Source of the DNA: Lederbergia sp. NSJ-179
GTDB taxonomy: Bacteria; Bacillota; Bacilli; Bacillales; Bacillaceae_C
Length of the DNA stretch: 64,000 bases
Assembly: GCF_022867885.1 (NCBI RefSeq)
Contig: NZ_JALIFP010000017.1
Location: 1 to 64,000, forward strand
Direction: 5' to 3'
Below are positions 29,025 through 38,575 of the stretch, piece by piece. Each line of letters begins with the position of its first letter. Positions within the stretch are counted from its first letter, which is position 1. Under the pieces are notes generated by a model. The model was not told the DNA's origin and made no database searches. It was given only the letters and a program-made list of their open reading frames with translations. A program made the position numbers and the translations under genes.

Positions 29025-29360
29025 ATGCCAAACAACGCCTTCTGCTCCAATCAACCTGTATAAATGGAAAGAAACTTTCGCTTTTTCTTCTGAGTACGGG
29101 AATCTTTGGAGCGAAAAACTAATCTATTTTTTTAAAATCTCTATCATCTTTAGGTGAGTAATTTTTGATGGGGAATTTAAGAAATAATAAAAAAGTAGTC
29201 CAACTCTTTGCATATAAAAAATGATATAATAGTAGTTAGAAGTTCGTCAGCACTTTCCAGAACGTTGTGTCTTAGTGGAGGCATTAAAATCAGAAACAAA
29301 AGAAAAAGTCATTGAAGAAATTTCGATGATCGATGGCTTTGAAAATGGAAGGATGTATAT
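29025..29360. other. Intergenic region with a vestigial reading frame
   Basis: A TATAAT box (29225-29230) is followed by an open frame without a start codon reading VRQHFPERCVLVEALKSETK to IDGFENGRMYIW, ending inside the next gene's start. This looks like the tail of a lost gene. Nothing else is readable. Confidence 0.4.
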
Positions 29361-29894
29361 ATGGAAAAAATAGTGGTAGATTCATATAATTTAGACAAAA
29401 TTTCGACTAGAATGGCCAAAGATTTCGGAACAATTGCTAAGGGACAAGAAGAGCATTACACATATCCTCTTGCCGCAATGGAAGGCAATTTGCTGAAGCT
29501 CCACCGTCAGGACCCCAACCGCACAGACAGGGAAGCCTTAACCGCTATCCGAATGGCTTTACTTACTATAGACGGTTATATCAAACAAGTGGAGTACGAC
29601 TTTAGCGATCACGTTACTTTGAATAATAAGGCTTTTTTGCATGGGCTTCTTATGAGTTTTGACCCCTATACCAATAAAGAAGTTCGTGAAGTTGTAATGG
29701 AAGATGAGCGTTATTTTGATGCTAAGAAATATTATGCTATCCATGTAAAATGTTTGTTAAGGATTGAAAAATCTATCAAACTCTGGATAAAAAGACGAGG
29801 ATCAAATGGTTATTTTACATTTATTGAGAATCATATGGGACATATGATAGAGCGGGATGAAAAAATGAATTTTTCCGTCTTATCTCAAGGATAA
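29361..29894 (+). CDS. Hypothetical protein
   Basis: 177 residues, soluble, mostly helical by composition; features include a charged C-terminus and the stretch YYAIHVKCLLRIEKSIKLWI. No family recognised. The ATG follows GGAAGG by eight bases. It is 55 bases upstream of the DedA gene on the same strand and may share its transcript. Confidence 0.55.
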   Translation: MEKIVVDSYNLDKISTRMAKDFGTIAKGQEEHYTYPLAAMEGNLLKLHRQDPNRTDREALTAIRMALLTIDGYIKQVEYDFSDHVTLNNKAFLHGLLMSFDPYTNKEVREVVMEDERYFDAKKYYAIHVKCLLRIEKSIKLWIKRRGSNGYFTFIENHMGHMIERDEKMNFSVLSQG

Positions 29895-29949
29895 GGATGA
29901 TTAGGGTAAAAAGGCGTTCAGCTTTTGTCGCAAACAGAGGAGAACATGT

Positions 29950-30609
29950 ATGGATTTAATTCGGGGACTCATTAGTTTTATTCTTCATATTGATGAACAT
30001 CTTGTAGAGATCATTAATATTTTTGGCGGTTGGTCATATGCCGTTTTATTTTTAATCGTCTTTGTAGAAACGGGAGTAGTAATATTCCCATTTTTACCTG
30101 GTGATTCCTTATTATTTGCAAGTGGTGCTTTTGCTGCGGTTGGCGCATTTCATTTTACTTTATTACTTGTTGTCTTTTTGAGCGCTGCTGTACTCGGTGA
30201 TACGGTGAATTATCATATTGGAAAGAAGATTGGAACGTCGATCCCGCCCAATAGCTGGCTTGGTAAAGTGATTAATCAGGAAAAAATGGAGAAAGCGGAG
30301 GCCTTCTTCAATAAGCATGGTGGAAAAACGATTGTGCTTGCTCGTTTTATGCCCTTTATTCGTACGTTTGTACCCTTTGTTGCAGGTGCCAGCCGTATGA
30401 ATTATCGGTATTTCCTCATTTACAATGTTACCGGGGCTATTATTTGGGTAGGTATTTGCACAACATTAGGCTATTTATTCGGCAATATTCCTATAATTAA
30501 GGAAAACTTTTCGAGTGTGATTTTATTCATTATCATCATTTCCGTTCTTCCATCGATTATGGGTTTTATTAGGGCTAAATTGGATAAGGGAGCAGGGAAA
30601 AAGCGTTAA
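29950..30609 (+). CDS. DedA/VTT family membrane protein
   Basis: 219 residues with about five helices. Family signatures are ETGVVIFPFLPGDSLL (Glu and GD motif) and RFMPFIRTFVPFVAGASRM (the FxRxxPxxRxxxPxxAG motif with its essential Args). DedA proteins work in lipid carrier recycling (undecaprenyl phosphate or PE scrambling) and membrane homeostasis. GAGGAG precedes the ATG. Confidence 0.88.
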   Translation: MDLIRGLISFILHIDEHLVEIINIFGGWSYAVLFLIVFVETGVVIFPFLPGDSLLFASGAFAAVGAFHFTLLLVVFLSAAVLGDTVNYHIGKKIGTSIPPNSWLGKVINQEKMEKAEAFFNKHGGKTIVLARFMPFIRTFVPFVAGASRMNYRYFLIYNVTGAIIWVGICTTLGYLFGNIPIIKENFSSVILFIIIISVLPSIMGFIRAKLDKGAGKKR

Positions 30610-30636
30610 AATATGGCATCTCTAGAGGTAAATAAA

Positions 30637-30688
30637 GCATACACAAAATCCCCATCTAAAAAAAGTAAGGTGAGGATTTTGTGTATGC
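30637..30688. terminator. Bidirectional terminator between convergent genes
   Basis: GCATACACAAAATCC (30637-30651) and GGATTTTGTGTATGC (30674-30688) are perfect 15-bp arms between the convergent DedA and livF genes. Confidence 0.75.
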
Positions 30689-30726
30689 ACCAAGGGGCTC
30701 AATTTTTAGATTATCCAATACGGGAA

Positions 30727-31434
30727 TTACTGCATACCCAGATAAGCCTGTTTTACCTGTTCACTAGCATTTAATTCTTCTGCTGTCCCAGATAAAACGA
30801 CTCGGCCCGTTTCAATAACATAGGCACGATTTGCGATGGAAAGAGCCATATTCGCATTTTGCTCCACTAAAAGAATCGTCGTTCCTGATTTATTAATATC
30901 ATCAATAATCTGGAAGATTGTTTTTACTAATAATGGTGCAAGCCCCATAGAAGGCTCGTCTAATAATAAAAGTCGCGGGCGCGCCATAATGGCACGGCCA
31001 ATTGCCAGCATTTGTTGTTCCCCACCTGATAATGTTCCCGAAAGCTGCTTGCGGCGTTCTAATAGATGTGGAAATCTTTCAAATACACTTTCCATATCCT
31101 TTTTAATGCCAGCTTTATCTTTTCGTAAAAAGGCTCCTAATTCAAGATTTTCTTCTACGGTCAAATTGGCAAAAACACGACGTCCTTCCGGTACATGGGA
31201 AAGGCCTAGTTTAACAATAGTTTGAGCTGCTTTTCCGATGATTGATTGCCCATCCAAAATAATGTTGCCTTGCTTTGGCTTTAACAATCCAGAAACTGTT
31301 TTTAAGAGCGTGCTCTTTCCAGCACCGTTTGCTCCAATTAGCGTAACGATTTCTCCTTGGTTAATATCGAGAGAAACTCCTTTCAGAGCGTGAATATTTC
31401 CATAATAAACATTGATGTCATCAACCTTTAACAT
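30727..31434 (-). CDS. livF: Branched-chain amino acid ABC transporter ATPase LivF
   Basis: 235 residues. Walker A GANGAGKST (34-42), signature LSGGEQQ (135-141), Walker B LLLLDEP (155-161). The short length and C-terminal ending fit LivF, one of two different ATPases of the HAAT-type importer for Leu/Ile/Val or related amides. It is last in a five-gene minus-strand operon and overlaps livG by 7 bases. Confidence 0.9.
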   Translation of the reverse strand: MLKVDDINVYYGNIHALKGVSLDINQGEIVTLIGANGAGKSTLLKTVSGLLKPKQGNIILDGQSIIGKAAQTIVKLGLSHVPEGRRVFANLTVEENLELGAFLRKDKAGIKKDMESVFERFPHLLERRKQLSGTLSGGEQQMLAIGRAIMARPRLLLLDEPSMGLAPLLVKTIFQIIDDINKSGTTILLVEQNANMALSIANRAYVIETGRVVLSGTAEELNASEQVKQAYLGMQ

Positions 31435-32213
31435 GAAGAAACCTCCTCGCCTAAATACGCCTCTATTACTTTCGGGTTGTTACGAATATCCTCTGGCGTA
31501 CCTTGTGCGATTAATTGCCCATGATCCAGTACATAGATGCGTTCACATACCCCCATGACAAGCGGCATATCATGTTCAATTAATAGTACAGTCAATCCAA
31601 ATTTCTCTCTAATTAAGGAGATTAAATTCATCAGCTCTTGTGTTTCCAGCGGATTCATCCCTGCAGCTGGTTCATCCAATAATAGCAGTTTGGGATTCGC
31701 TGCAAGCGCCCGTGCAATTTCCAAACGTCGTTGTTGTCCGTATGGAAGGTTCTTTGCTTTTTCATCCTTATATAAATCGAGATTAAATACTTTTAAACAT
31801 TCCATTGCCTTTTCTTCCATTTCTTTTTCACCAGAAAAGTGAGATGGGAGTCTGAGAATGGAGCTGATAAAGCCATGCTTTGCAAGTGAATGATAAGCTA
31901 CTTTTACATTATCTAAAACGGAAAGTTCACGAAATAAACGAATGTTTTGGAACGTTCGGCTTATTCCTTTACGATTTATTTTATATGGCGGGACATTATT
32001 TAGACGTTCACCATTTAGCGAAATACTTCCTTTAGTCGGGACATAAACCCCTGTTAAAAGATTAAAGAAAGTTGTTTTTCCCGCCCCGTTTGGACCAATA
32101 AGTCCAACAAGATCGCCCTTATACAACTCCATATTTAGCCCCGCTACTGCTTTTAAACCACCGAAACGGATGCCCACTTGATTTACTTTAAGCAATGGTG
32201 TGTTTGTTGCCAT
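31428..32213 (-). CDS. livG: Branched-chain amino acid ABC transporter ATPase LivG
   Basis: 261 residues. Walker A GPNGAGKTT (40-48), the signature region is the LivG-type LPYGQQRRLEIARAL and Walker B is LLLLDEPAAGMNP. The ATG at 32213 has GGAGG nine bases before it; the upstream TTG is rejected. It overlaps livM by 26 bases, which implies translational coupling. Confidence 0.9.
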   Translation of the reverse strand: MATNTPLLKVNQVGIRFGGLKAVAGLNMELYKGDLVGLIGPNGAGKTTFFNLLTGVYVPTKGSISLNGERLNNVPPYKINRKGISRTFQNIRLFRELSVLDNVKVAYHSLAKHGFISSILRLPSHFSGEKEMEEKAMECLKVFNLDLYKDEKAKNLPYGQQRRLEIARALAANPKLLLLDEPAAGMNPLETQELMNLISLIREKFGLTVLLIEHDMPLVMGVCERIYVLDHGQLIAQGTPEDIRNNPKVIEAYLGEEVSSC

Positions 32214-33162
32214 CCGTCGGACCTCCTTCAACCGTTTTACGTTTTTTAAAGAATGATGTAATTTCTTTTGTACCCATTAATCCTTGTGGACGATAAATCA
32301 TCATCATGATAAGGAGTAGACTGTAAATGATCATTCTTGTCTCAGGATAATCTTGCAGATACGCCGAAACCATGGCTAAAAGGATGGCAGAAATAACGGA
32401 ACCTGACATACTGCCTAATCCCCCAAACACGACAATAATCAAAATATCAAATGATTTTAAAAATCCAAAGTTTGAAGGCTGAATAATATAAAAGTTATGT
32501 GAATATAACCCTCCAGCAATTCCGGCCAAAAATGCCCCTATCGCAAATGCAAGTACTTTATAATAAGTAGTGTTGATCCCCATCGCATCAGAAGCCGTTT
32601 CATCTTCTCTTACGGAGATACATGCGCGGCCATGCGTTGAGTTCGTAAAGTTTCTGATGGCGATAATCGTAATGATCATGCATGCAAATACCCAGGGCCA
32701 AGTAGTTAAATGAGAGACCTGCATTCCACTTGCTCCCCCGACGTATTCGATGTTAAGTAACACAATGCGAAGTATTTCACCAAAACCTAAAGTGGCAATA
32801 GCTAGATAGTCACCTTTTAAACGGAGGGTCGGTATTCCTATAATCAATCCTGCAAGTGCAGCGACAATTCCACCAACCACTAGTGCCAATCCAAAAGGAA
32901 GTTGGAGCTTCATCGTAAAAATGGCTGATACATAGGCACCAACAGCCAAAAATCCTGCATGACCTATAGAAAACTGGCCAGTAATCCCAATAATTAAATG
33001 GAGGCTGACGCCCAAAATGATATTAATAGCCATTAAAAATAAAATGTTTGTATAGAAAGAATTTAAAATTGCTCCGTTAATTAAAAATTGAACGCCCAAA
33101 AAGATGACTACTGCTAATAAAATTGAGAGCCAAAAGCCTTTTGCATTTTTAATATTTGTCAT
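32188..33162 (-). CDS. livM: Branched-chain amino acid ABC transporter permease LivM
   Basis: 324-residue permease with about eight to ten helices. Typical LivM motifs are ITGQFSIGHAGFLAVGAYVS and the cytoplasmic coupling loop ATLGFGEILRIV with GLGSMSGSVI near the C-terminus. ATG 33162 with AGGGGAG upstream. Its C-terminus RPQGLMGTKEI is typical of the family. Confidence 0.9.
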   Translation of the reverse strand: MTNIKNAKGFWLSILLAVVIFLGVQFLINGAILNSFYTNILFLMAINIILGVSLHLIIGITGQFSIGHAGFLAVGAYVSAIFTMKLQLPFGLALVVGGIVAALAGLIIGIPTLRLKGDYLAIATLGFGEILRIVLLNIEYVGGASGMQVSHLTTWPWVFACMIITIIAIRNFTNSTHGRACISVREDETASDAMGINTTYYKVLAFAIGAFLAGIAGGLYSHNFYIIQPSNFGFLKSFDILIIVVFGGLGSMSGSVISAILLAMVSAYLQDYPETRMIIYSLLLIMMMIYRPQGLMGTKEITSFFKKRKTVEGGPTDGNKHTIA

Positions 33163-33175
33163 TTTTTTGTCTCCC

Positions 33176-34054
33176 CTAAACCTTTTCTCGTACATTTTTA
33201 CCGAACAGGCCGGACGGAAGGAATAAAAGAATCAAAATAAGTACAACAAAGGCAACTGCGTCACGCCAGAGTGAAAAGCCTGCTGCACTGACTAATGCTT
33301 CAATGACCCCAAGTGCAAGACCGCCTACCATTGCTCCAGGTATAATCCCAATTCCACCAAAAACAGCGGCAACAAAGGCTTTTAGTCCAGGAATAATTCC
33401 CATTAACGGGTCTATTTTAGTATAATACGTTCCAAAAATGACCCCAGCTGCTCCTGCTAAAGCAGAACCAATCGCAAAGGTCGCTGAAATCGTGTTGTTT
33501 ACATTAATCCCCATAAGCGTTGCTGCTTCAGCGTCATGAGAAACAGCACGCATGGCTTTTCCGATCTTCGTTTTATGAACAATGAATTGAAGAATAATCA
33601 TCAATACGACAGACACACCTAAAATAATGATTGATTGCCCACTAATGGTTACACCAAATACTTCAATATTCCCAACATTTAAGACATCTCCAGGATATGC
33701 TTCAGGTTGGGCACCGCGAACATAAATAAACCCATATTCAATAAGTAAGGAAACGCCAATTGCCGTGATTAAGGCGGCGATCCGGGTGGCATTACGTAGG
33801 GGCTTATACGCGATTCGCTCAATGATAACGCCAAAAAGGGCACATATAACCATCGCTAAAATGAGAGCAGGAAAAAATGAGAGATGCAAAACCGTTATGG
33901 TGTAAAAACCAACAAATGCTCCAATCATAAATATATCGCCATGAGCGAAGTTGATCAGCTTAACAATCCCATACACCATCGTGTAGCCTAAGGCAATCAG
34001 AGCATATATACTACCGAGTGAGATCCCATTCACTAACTGTTGTATGAGTTCCAT
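33176..34054 (-). CDS. livH: Branched-chain amino acid ABC transporter permease LivH
   Basis: 292-residue permease with about eight helices. LivH motifs: NGISLGSIYALIALGYTMVY, LINFAHGDIFMIGAF and FGGIGIIPGAMVGGL; C-terminus LPSGLFGKNVREKV. GGGAGGG precedes the ATG. It is separated from the binding-protein gene by about 300 bases that hold hairpins. Confidence 0.92.
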   Translation of the reverse strand: MELIQQLVNGISLGSIYALIALGYTMVYGIVKLINFAHGDIFMIGAFVGFYTITVLHLSFFPALILAMVICALFGVIIERIAYKPLRNATRIAALITAIGVSLLIEYGFIYVRGAQPEAYPGDVLNVGNIEVFGVTISGQSIIILGVSVVLMIILQFIVHKTKIGKAMRAVSHDAEAATLMGINVNNTISATFAIGSALAGAAGVIFGTYYTKIDPLMGIIPGLKAFVAAVFGGIGIIPGAMVGGLALGVIEALVSAAGFSLWRDAVAFVVLILILLFLPSGLFGKNVREKV

Positions 34055-34353
34055 TATGAACCCTCCCTTGATTTACTTTATCCCGAATTAACTGGCAGTA
34101 AGACCCCCACTTCAATAATTCGAGGAAAAAACGAGAATTGTAAGTGGGGGATCAACTGAAAGTCAAATCCCCGATTCGTTCAGGTCAACAGGACGTTGGT
34201 CACTTAGGCGTTGCCGCAGGACGCGGCGCATTTAGCCTAAGATCATTATTATTCAGTGGGGGATGAAAAAAACCCCCACTGAATGAAGTTTCACTTTATA
34301 AGTCAATTTTTTTGATAAAAAGAACAGGGGGACTAGCCCCCTTACTAATCAAC
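34055..34353. repeat. livJ-livH spacer with hairpins and dispersed repeat, copy B
   Basis: It contains stems CCCCCACTT/AAGTGGGGG (34104-34112 and 34142-34150) and TTCAGTGGGGG/CCCCCACTGAA (34252-34262 and 34273-34283). Between them CAACAGGACGTTGGTCA and GGCGTTGCCGCAGGACGCGG match the dispersed repeat near 44425. The element sits inside the liv operon. Confidence 0.6.
34309..34341 (-). terminator. Partial terminator between livJ and livH
   Basis: GGGGGACTAGCCCCC (34327-34341) forms a short GC stem followed, on the minus strand, by TGTTCTTTTT. It lies directly after livJ and would let binding protein be made in excess over the membrane parts. Confidence 0.65.
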
Positions 34354-35544
34354 TTATGGATTTACAATGGTTTTAAATTCTTGTTTTCCATCTTTATATT
34401 CAAGAATTGTAGCTGATTTAATAGGGTTATGATTTTCGTCTACTGTAAAATTACCAGAAACTAAAGATAAGTCTTTTGTTTTAACAAGTGCTTCTGTAAT
34501 TTTTTCGGGTTCAGCAGAGCCGGAACGTTTAATGGCATCAGCCAAGAAATAAACAGTATCATAACCAAGTGCGTTAAATGCATCTGGAGTTTTGCCATCG
34601 TATTTCGCTTCAAATGCTTTTACGAATGCTTGAACCTTTTGATCTTCGGTATTACCGGAAGAATAGTGGTTTGTGAGAAACGTGTTATTTAAAGCGTCTC
34701 CACCTGCGACTTCAACAAGCTTGGGAGAATCCCAGCCATCTGCCCCCATTAAAGGTACATCAATGCCAAGTTCACGGGCTTGCTTTACAATGAGACCAAC
34801 TTCTTCATAGTACCCCGGAATAAAGACGAAATCAGGTTTGGCAGATTTAATGCGTGTTAATGTAGCACGGAAATCGGTATCTTTCGCTACATAAGCTTCT
34901 TCTGCCACAATTTTCCCGCCGTTTTTCTCAAATACGTCCTTAAATGATTTTGCCAAACCTTTGGAATAGTCACTGGCACTATCAATGTAAACAGCAGCAT
35001 TTTTAACTTTTAGTTCGTTTGTTGCAAAATTAGCAGCCACTTCACCTTGGAAAGGATCAATAAAGCAAGTTCTAAAGATATAATCATTTAATTTTCCGTC
35101 ATTTACGGTTATGTCTTCTGCAGTCCCTGTTGGAGTGATGAGAGGGATTTTGTTATCCTGTGCAATTTGAATTTGCGCCTTTGTATTTCCACTTGTCGCT
35201 GCTCCAATAATAGTAACGACCTTGTCTTGACTAGTCAGCTTCAATGCTCCGTTTGTAGCCTCGGATGCTTCTGATTTATTGTCGACTTTTACAAGCTCAA
35301 TTTTCTTTCCGTCAATGCCTTCTTTATTAATTTCTTCCATTGCAAGCTCTAACCCCTGTGCAATAGATGATCCATAAGAAGCTACTTGTCCGGATAATTC
35401 AAGGTTTGCACCGACTTTAATGGTACTGTCTTTGTCCACAGAGCCACCCCCGCCGCTAGATTCTTTTGAATCATTACAGCCAGCCATAACACCAACAGTT
35501 AATGTTAGAGCTAGAAAAATGTTAGCTACATTTCTCTTTTTCAT
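34354..35544 (-). CDS. livJ: Branched-chain amino acid-binding lipoprotein
   Basis: 396 residues. The signal peptide ends in the lipobox VMAGC (lipid-anchored Cys23), then a Gly/Ser linker and the two-lobed type I periplasmic-binding fold (IKVGANLELSGQVASYG; FIPGYYEEVGLIVKQA). It delivers Leu/Ile/Val or a related amino acid to LivHMGF. AAAGGAAAT-type site upstream of the ATG. First gene of the operon. Confidence 0.9.
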   Translation of the reverse strand: MKKRNVANIFLALTLTVGVMAGCNDSKESSGGGGSVDKDSTIKVGANLELSGQVASYGSSIAQGLELAMEEINKEGIDGKKIELVKVDNKSEASEATNGALKLTSQDKVVTIIGAATSGNTKAQIQIAQDNKIPLITPTGTAEDITVNDGKLNDYIFRTCFIDPFQGEVAANFATNELKVKNAAVYIDSASDYSKGLAKSFKDVFEKNGGKIVAEEAYVAKDTDFRATLTRIKSAKPDFVFIPGYYEEVGLIVKQARELGIDVPLMGADGWDSPKLVEVAGGDALNNTFLTNHYSSGNTEDQKVQAFVKAFEAKYDGKTPDAFNALGYDTVYFLADAIKRSGSAEPEKITEALVKTKDLSLVSGNFTVDENHNPIKSATILEYKDGKQEFKTIVNP

Positions 35545-35710
35545 TTCCTTTTCCCCCTCGTGAAAAATGGATTTACATTCCTTGTTTCATTTCTTGAAAA
35601 ATAACTAACAATATTCTGAAACATAATATTTCTTTATTAGTTTAGTAGTAATTTAGGTGAATATACCAATATTTTTCAAAAGAAGTTTTCTACTCTATTT
35701 TTTTTGCTCG

Positions 35711-35968
35711 CTCAAGGCCAACCGAAGAATGGATATTGAGGACATCATGGATAGATTACGTAGGTTGCTCAATGGTTATTTCAATCACTATTGCATAACG
35801 GACAATTTACAGATAGTTAAGAACTTCCTTGAATTATATAAATGGATGAACCGAAGAAGCCAAAGGAAATCATTCAGTTGGGATAAGTTCAACTTATTCC
35901 TTAGAAAATATCCTTTACCAAATCCTAGAGTGAAAGTGAACATATATGACCGAAACTATATTCTGTGA
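35711..35968 (+). pseudogene. Group II intron reverse transcriptase/maturase, C-terminal remnant
   Basis: The frame reads RRMDIEDIMDRLRRLLNGYF, YKWMNRRSQRKSFSWDKFN and LPNPRVKVN, typical of the C-terminal maturase region of LtrA-like proteins. The RT domain (YADD) is missing. Residues in front (35657-35710) belong to unrelated DNA. It is an intron relic. Confidence 0.7.
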
Positions 35969-36339
35969 ATGGAGGTAGGAAGGGCGGTGTGTGATAATAT
36001 TGCCCGCACGGATCTGTGAGGAGTGAGGAACACGCTCTCCAACTAGAGAACGTGCTCCCGACCGGGATGAAAGGCAGCGGTGGGACCCGCAGTGCGAATG
36101 AGGATCAAAGGCTAAGTTCGCGCCGTTCTGGCGGCAGGCTCAAAGTGCAACGTCCTGTTGCGTCGCCTGCACTAGTACGTCCTTGTACGTCGCAACGCTT
36201 TTGTGACCTACATCCGGTAGGTCTGAGGAGGCTCACCGGCCGCCCGCGGAAAGCGAAGTATATTTCCGGAGCGGTTATATGCCTCCCATTAGTTCGTTTT
36301 TTTCTTTGGTGAAAACAGTTTTGTCCCAATCTTTTCCCA
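35969..36339. repeat. Intron 3' debris plus GC-rich Bacillus intergenic repeat
   Basis: GAACACGCTCTC (36027-36038) can pair with GAGAACGTGCTC (36045-36056) allowing G-U pairs. Further on GCCCGCGGAAAGCGAAGTAT and TTTCCGGAGCGG match a repeat frequent between genes in Bacillus relatives. No gene is supported; the open frames on both strands here are repeat artefacts. Confidence 0.5.
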
Positions 36340-36714
36340 CTATAATGAAGCATTCTCTGCTTTTAGCTTTGTTTGTGCTTCACTTGGAATCTCTTTCCAT
36401 TGCACTTCATCAAAAGAAGTGACTTCATTGCCCTTCTTTACATAGAGCATTAAATAAGCACCTTGACGCAATTCCCTGAAGGCAGAGAATTCTACTGTCA
36501 CTGCTTTCCCTTTTTCATTATACGCCGTTTGGTTGTACCAATACCTAGTCATAATCTCTCCATTGTCCAGCTTATCTTCTGTTATGTCAGTTGGTTCGAT
36601 TACTTCTACATATACATGGTCTTTCCCAAAGCGATTGAAATCAACTGTTAACAACACCACTACAGCCCCGACGAATAAAGCTAAAACACCAATAACAGCA
36701 ACTATTTTTTTCAA
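36340..36714 (-). CDS. YxeA family protein
   Basis: 124 residues with an N-terminal signal or anchor helix (KKIVAVIGVLALFVGAVVVL) and a small DUF1093/YxeA domain. TTG start at 36714, with GGAGGGG seven bases upstream; the longer frame overlaps the permease gene. Such proteins are found next to Bce-like transporters (YxdLM-YxeA in B. subtilis). It starts within one codon of the permease stop. Confidence 0.75.
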   Translation of the reverse strand: MKKIVAVIGVLALFVGAVVVLLTVDFNRFGKDHVYVEVIEPTDITEDKLDNGEIMTRYWYNQTAYNEKGKAVTVEFSAFRELRQGAYLMLYVKKGNEVTSFDEVQWKEIPSEAQTKLKAENASL

Positions 36715-36715
36715 A

Positions 36716-38575
36716 TTAATTCCCCTCCTGAATCGTTGTTCGATAAAAACATTGAACGGTAATAAAATAATAAATAATATAGACAAATGTATAAGCGAGC
36801 ATCCACCATAAGATTGGTTCCCACAAATTCATGTGTAATAAGTTTGAAATGGCGATTAAAGCGACCGTGCCATGCATTAATCCAAGGGATAATGGGGCGA
36901 TAAACACCAAGCCCATTTGATAACGGATTGTCCGCTTCATTTCTTGTTTCGATACACCAATTTTATAAAGAATTCCGTATTTACTTTTATCTTCTTCTGC
37001 CTCTGTCATCATCTTGAAGAAAATAATGCTTCCTGTTGCTAATAAGAACACTAAACCTAGGAAACTACCGACAAACAACTGGGTACCTGAGGCTTTTAAT
37101 GACTCTTGATAATCTCTAAGTGCACTTGAGAATTTTTCGGTATCAAGTGAAGAAGCTAGTTCCTCAGATAAATCGTCATGTTTCTTATAATTATCCAATT
37201 GAATGGCGTGGAATTTTGTTGCTTCTCCAGCAAGCGCTTGATACTGTTTACCACCTAAGACAAGCACACTGCCAGGTAGTACTTCTACATTAAAAATAGA
37301 CTTGGGATACATTTTTTGAATCTGATACTGATTATTGCCCACTACGACTTCTTCAATTTTCTCCGACCAGCGTTCATCATAGAAAGGTTCAATCAACAGT
37401 GCCTCTGTCTGTTTCCGATTAATTTGCTCAATATCGTCCCAATCTAATGCTTTGGCAAGCTGAGCAAATGTGGATTGATCAATGATAGAGTATTCTTTAT
37501 CCATTTCCTCACCAGGCACCCGAATATTTTTTGTTTCAAATTCAATGTTTGCTTCTACCGATTCTTCTTCTATTTCATATTGTGGTCCTTGCCACATAAA
37601 GGAAAATGGCGCATAAGCTTCGACATTCTTATCTGTGTTATAATACATGCCGAAGACGGCTCCACCAGCAGTAATCGTTGTCGCGCTTAAGGTGGCAATA
37701 ATCGTTAATGTTTTTGCGTTCCCACGAATGCGATATAGAAGCTGTGAAGCTGTCATCAGATTAAGACCTTTCCATGCCCAAATTTCTCTTTTCTTCATTT
37801 TATTTAATACGTAAACGAACACACTATTGAATAAAAAGTAAGAGCCAATAATCGTTAATGCTATCACCACAAGGGGTGTTGCAATACCCAAGACTCGCCA
37901 CACCTCTGAGGTTGCAAAATCCTGTAATGCGATCCAATAAGCCAAAATTAAAGCTAACACACCAGTCAATACAGCAATGATCCGGGCTTTGGGCTGTTCC
38001 TCTCCCTTTTTAGCTGCCTGAAACAAATCAATCAACTTAAATTGATAAATAACACGATAGCCCAGTAATGATGTAACGAGGAATATGACAAAAAATACAA
38101 CAACTGTATTGAGAATGGCGTTAGCAGAGAAAGTCAGCCCAAGTGTCATCTCCATTCCCATTAACTTCAATAAAATCTGCAAAAGTAATTGCGATAAAAA
38201 GAATCCCAGTACTACACCAATAACTAATGAAATAATTCCAATCATCATATTCTCAAAGAAAAGCAAGAAGCCGATTGTTCGTTTTCTGACCCCTAATAAA
38301 GAATAGAGCGCCACTTCTTTTTTTCTTTTTTTCATAAAAAATGTATTGGAATATAGGATGAAAATAGCCACAAAGATCATTAGTACAAAGGCGGAAGCAC
38401 TCATAATACTTTGGGTTTGTCTTGATGTTTCTGCTAAACCACTGATATTATCGCTATACTTTAACGTAGCAAAAGTAAAATAAATAATGATTGAAAACAC
38501 CGTTGCCCCGATATAGAGTGCATAATGTTTGATATTGCGTTTGATATTTTTTGCGGCTAGATCAAATAATGTCAT
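36716..38575 (-). CDS. BceB-like ABC transporter permease (antimicrobial peptide type)
   Basis: 619 residues; about ten helices with a large extracellular domain between helices 7 and 8, the arrangement of BceB/YxdM permeases that sense and release peptide antibiotics from lipid II-cycle targets. The FtsX-like core contains KKRKKEVALYSLLGVRKRTI. ATG 38575 follows AGGTGG at eight bases. It overlaps the ATPase gene by 14 bases and is followed by the YxeA gene. Confidence 0.87.
   Translation of the reverse strand: MTLFDLAAKNIKRNIKHYALYIGATVFSIIIYFTFATLKYSDNISGLAETSRQTQSIMSASAFVLMIFVAIFILYSNTFFMKKRKKEVALYSLLGVRKRTIGFLLFFENMMIGIISLVIGVVLGFFLSQLLLQILLKLMGMEMTLGLTFSANAILNTVVVFFVIFLVTSLLGYRVIYQFKLIDLFQAAKKGEEQPKARIIAVLTGVLALILAYWIALQDFATSEVWRVLGIATPLVVIALTIIGSYFLFNSVFVYVLNKMKKREIWAWKGLNLMTASQLLYRIRGNAKTLTIIATLSATTITAGGAVFGMYYNTDKNVEAYAPFSFMWQGPQYEIEEESVEANIEFETKNIRVPGEEMDKEYSIIDQSTFAQLAKALDWDDIEQINRKQTEALLIEPFYDERWSEKIEEVVVGNNQYQIQKMYPKSIFNVEVLPGSVLVLGGKQYQALAGEATKFHAIQLDNYKKHDDLSEELASSLDTEKFSSALRDYQESLKASGTQLFVGSFLGLVFLLATGSIIFFKMMTEAEEDKSKYGILYKIGVSKQEMKRTIRYQMGLVFIAPLSLGLMHGTVALIAISNLLHMNLWEPILWWMLAYTFVYIIYYFITVQCFYRTTIQEGN

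Noticed and set aside
36016-36353. 98- and 82-codon frames on both strands
   Set aside because: They translate the GC-rich Bacillus intergenic repeat; no start signals or domains.
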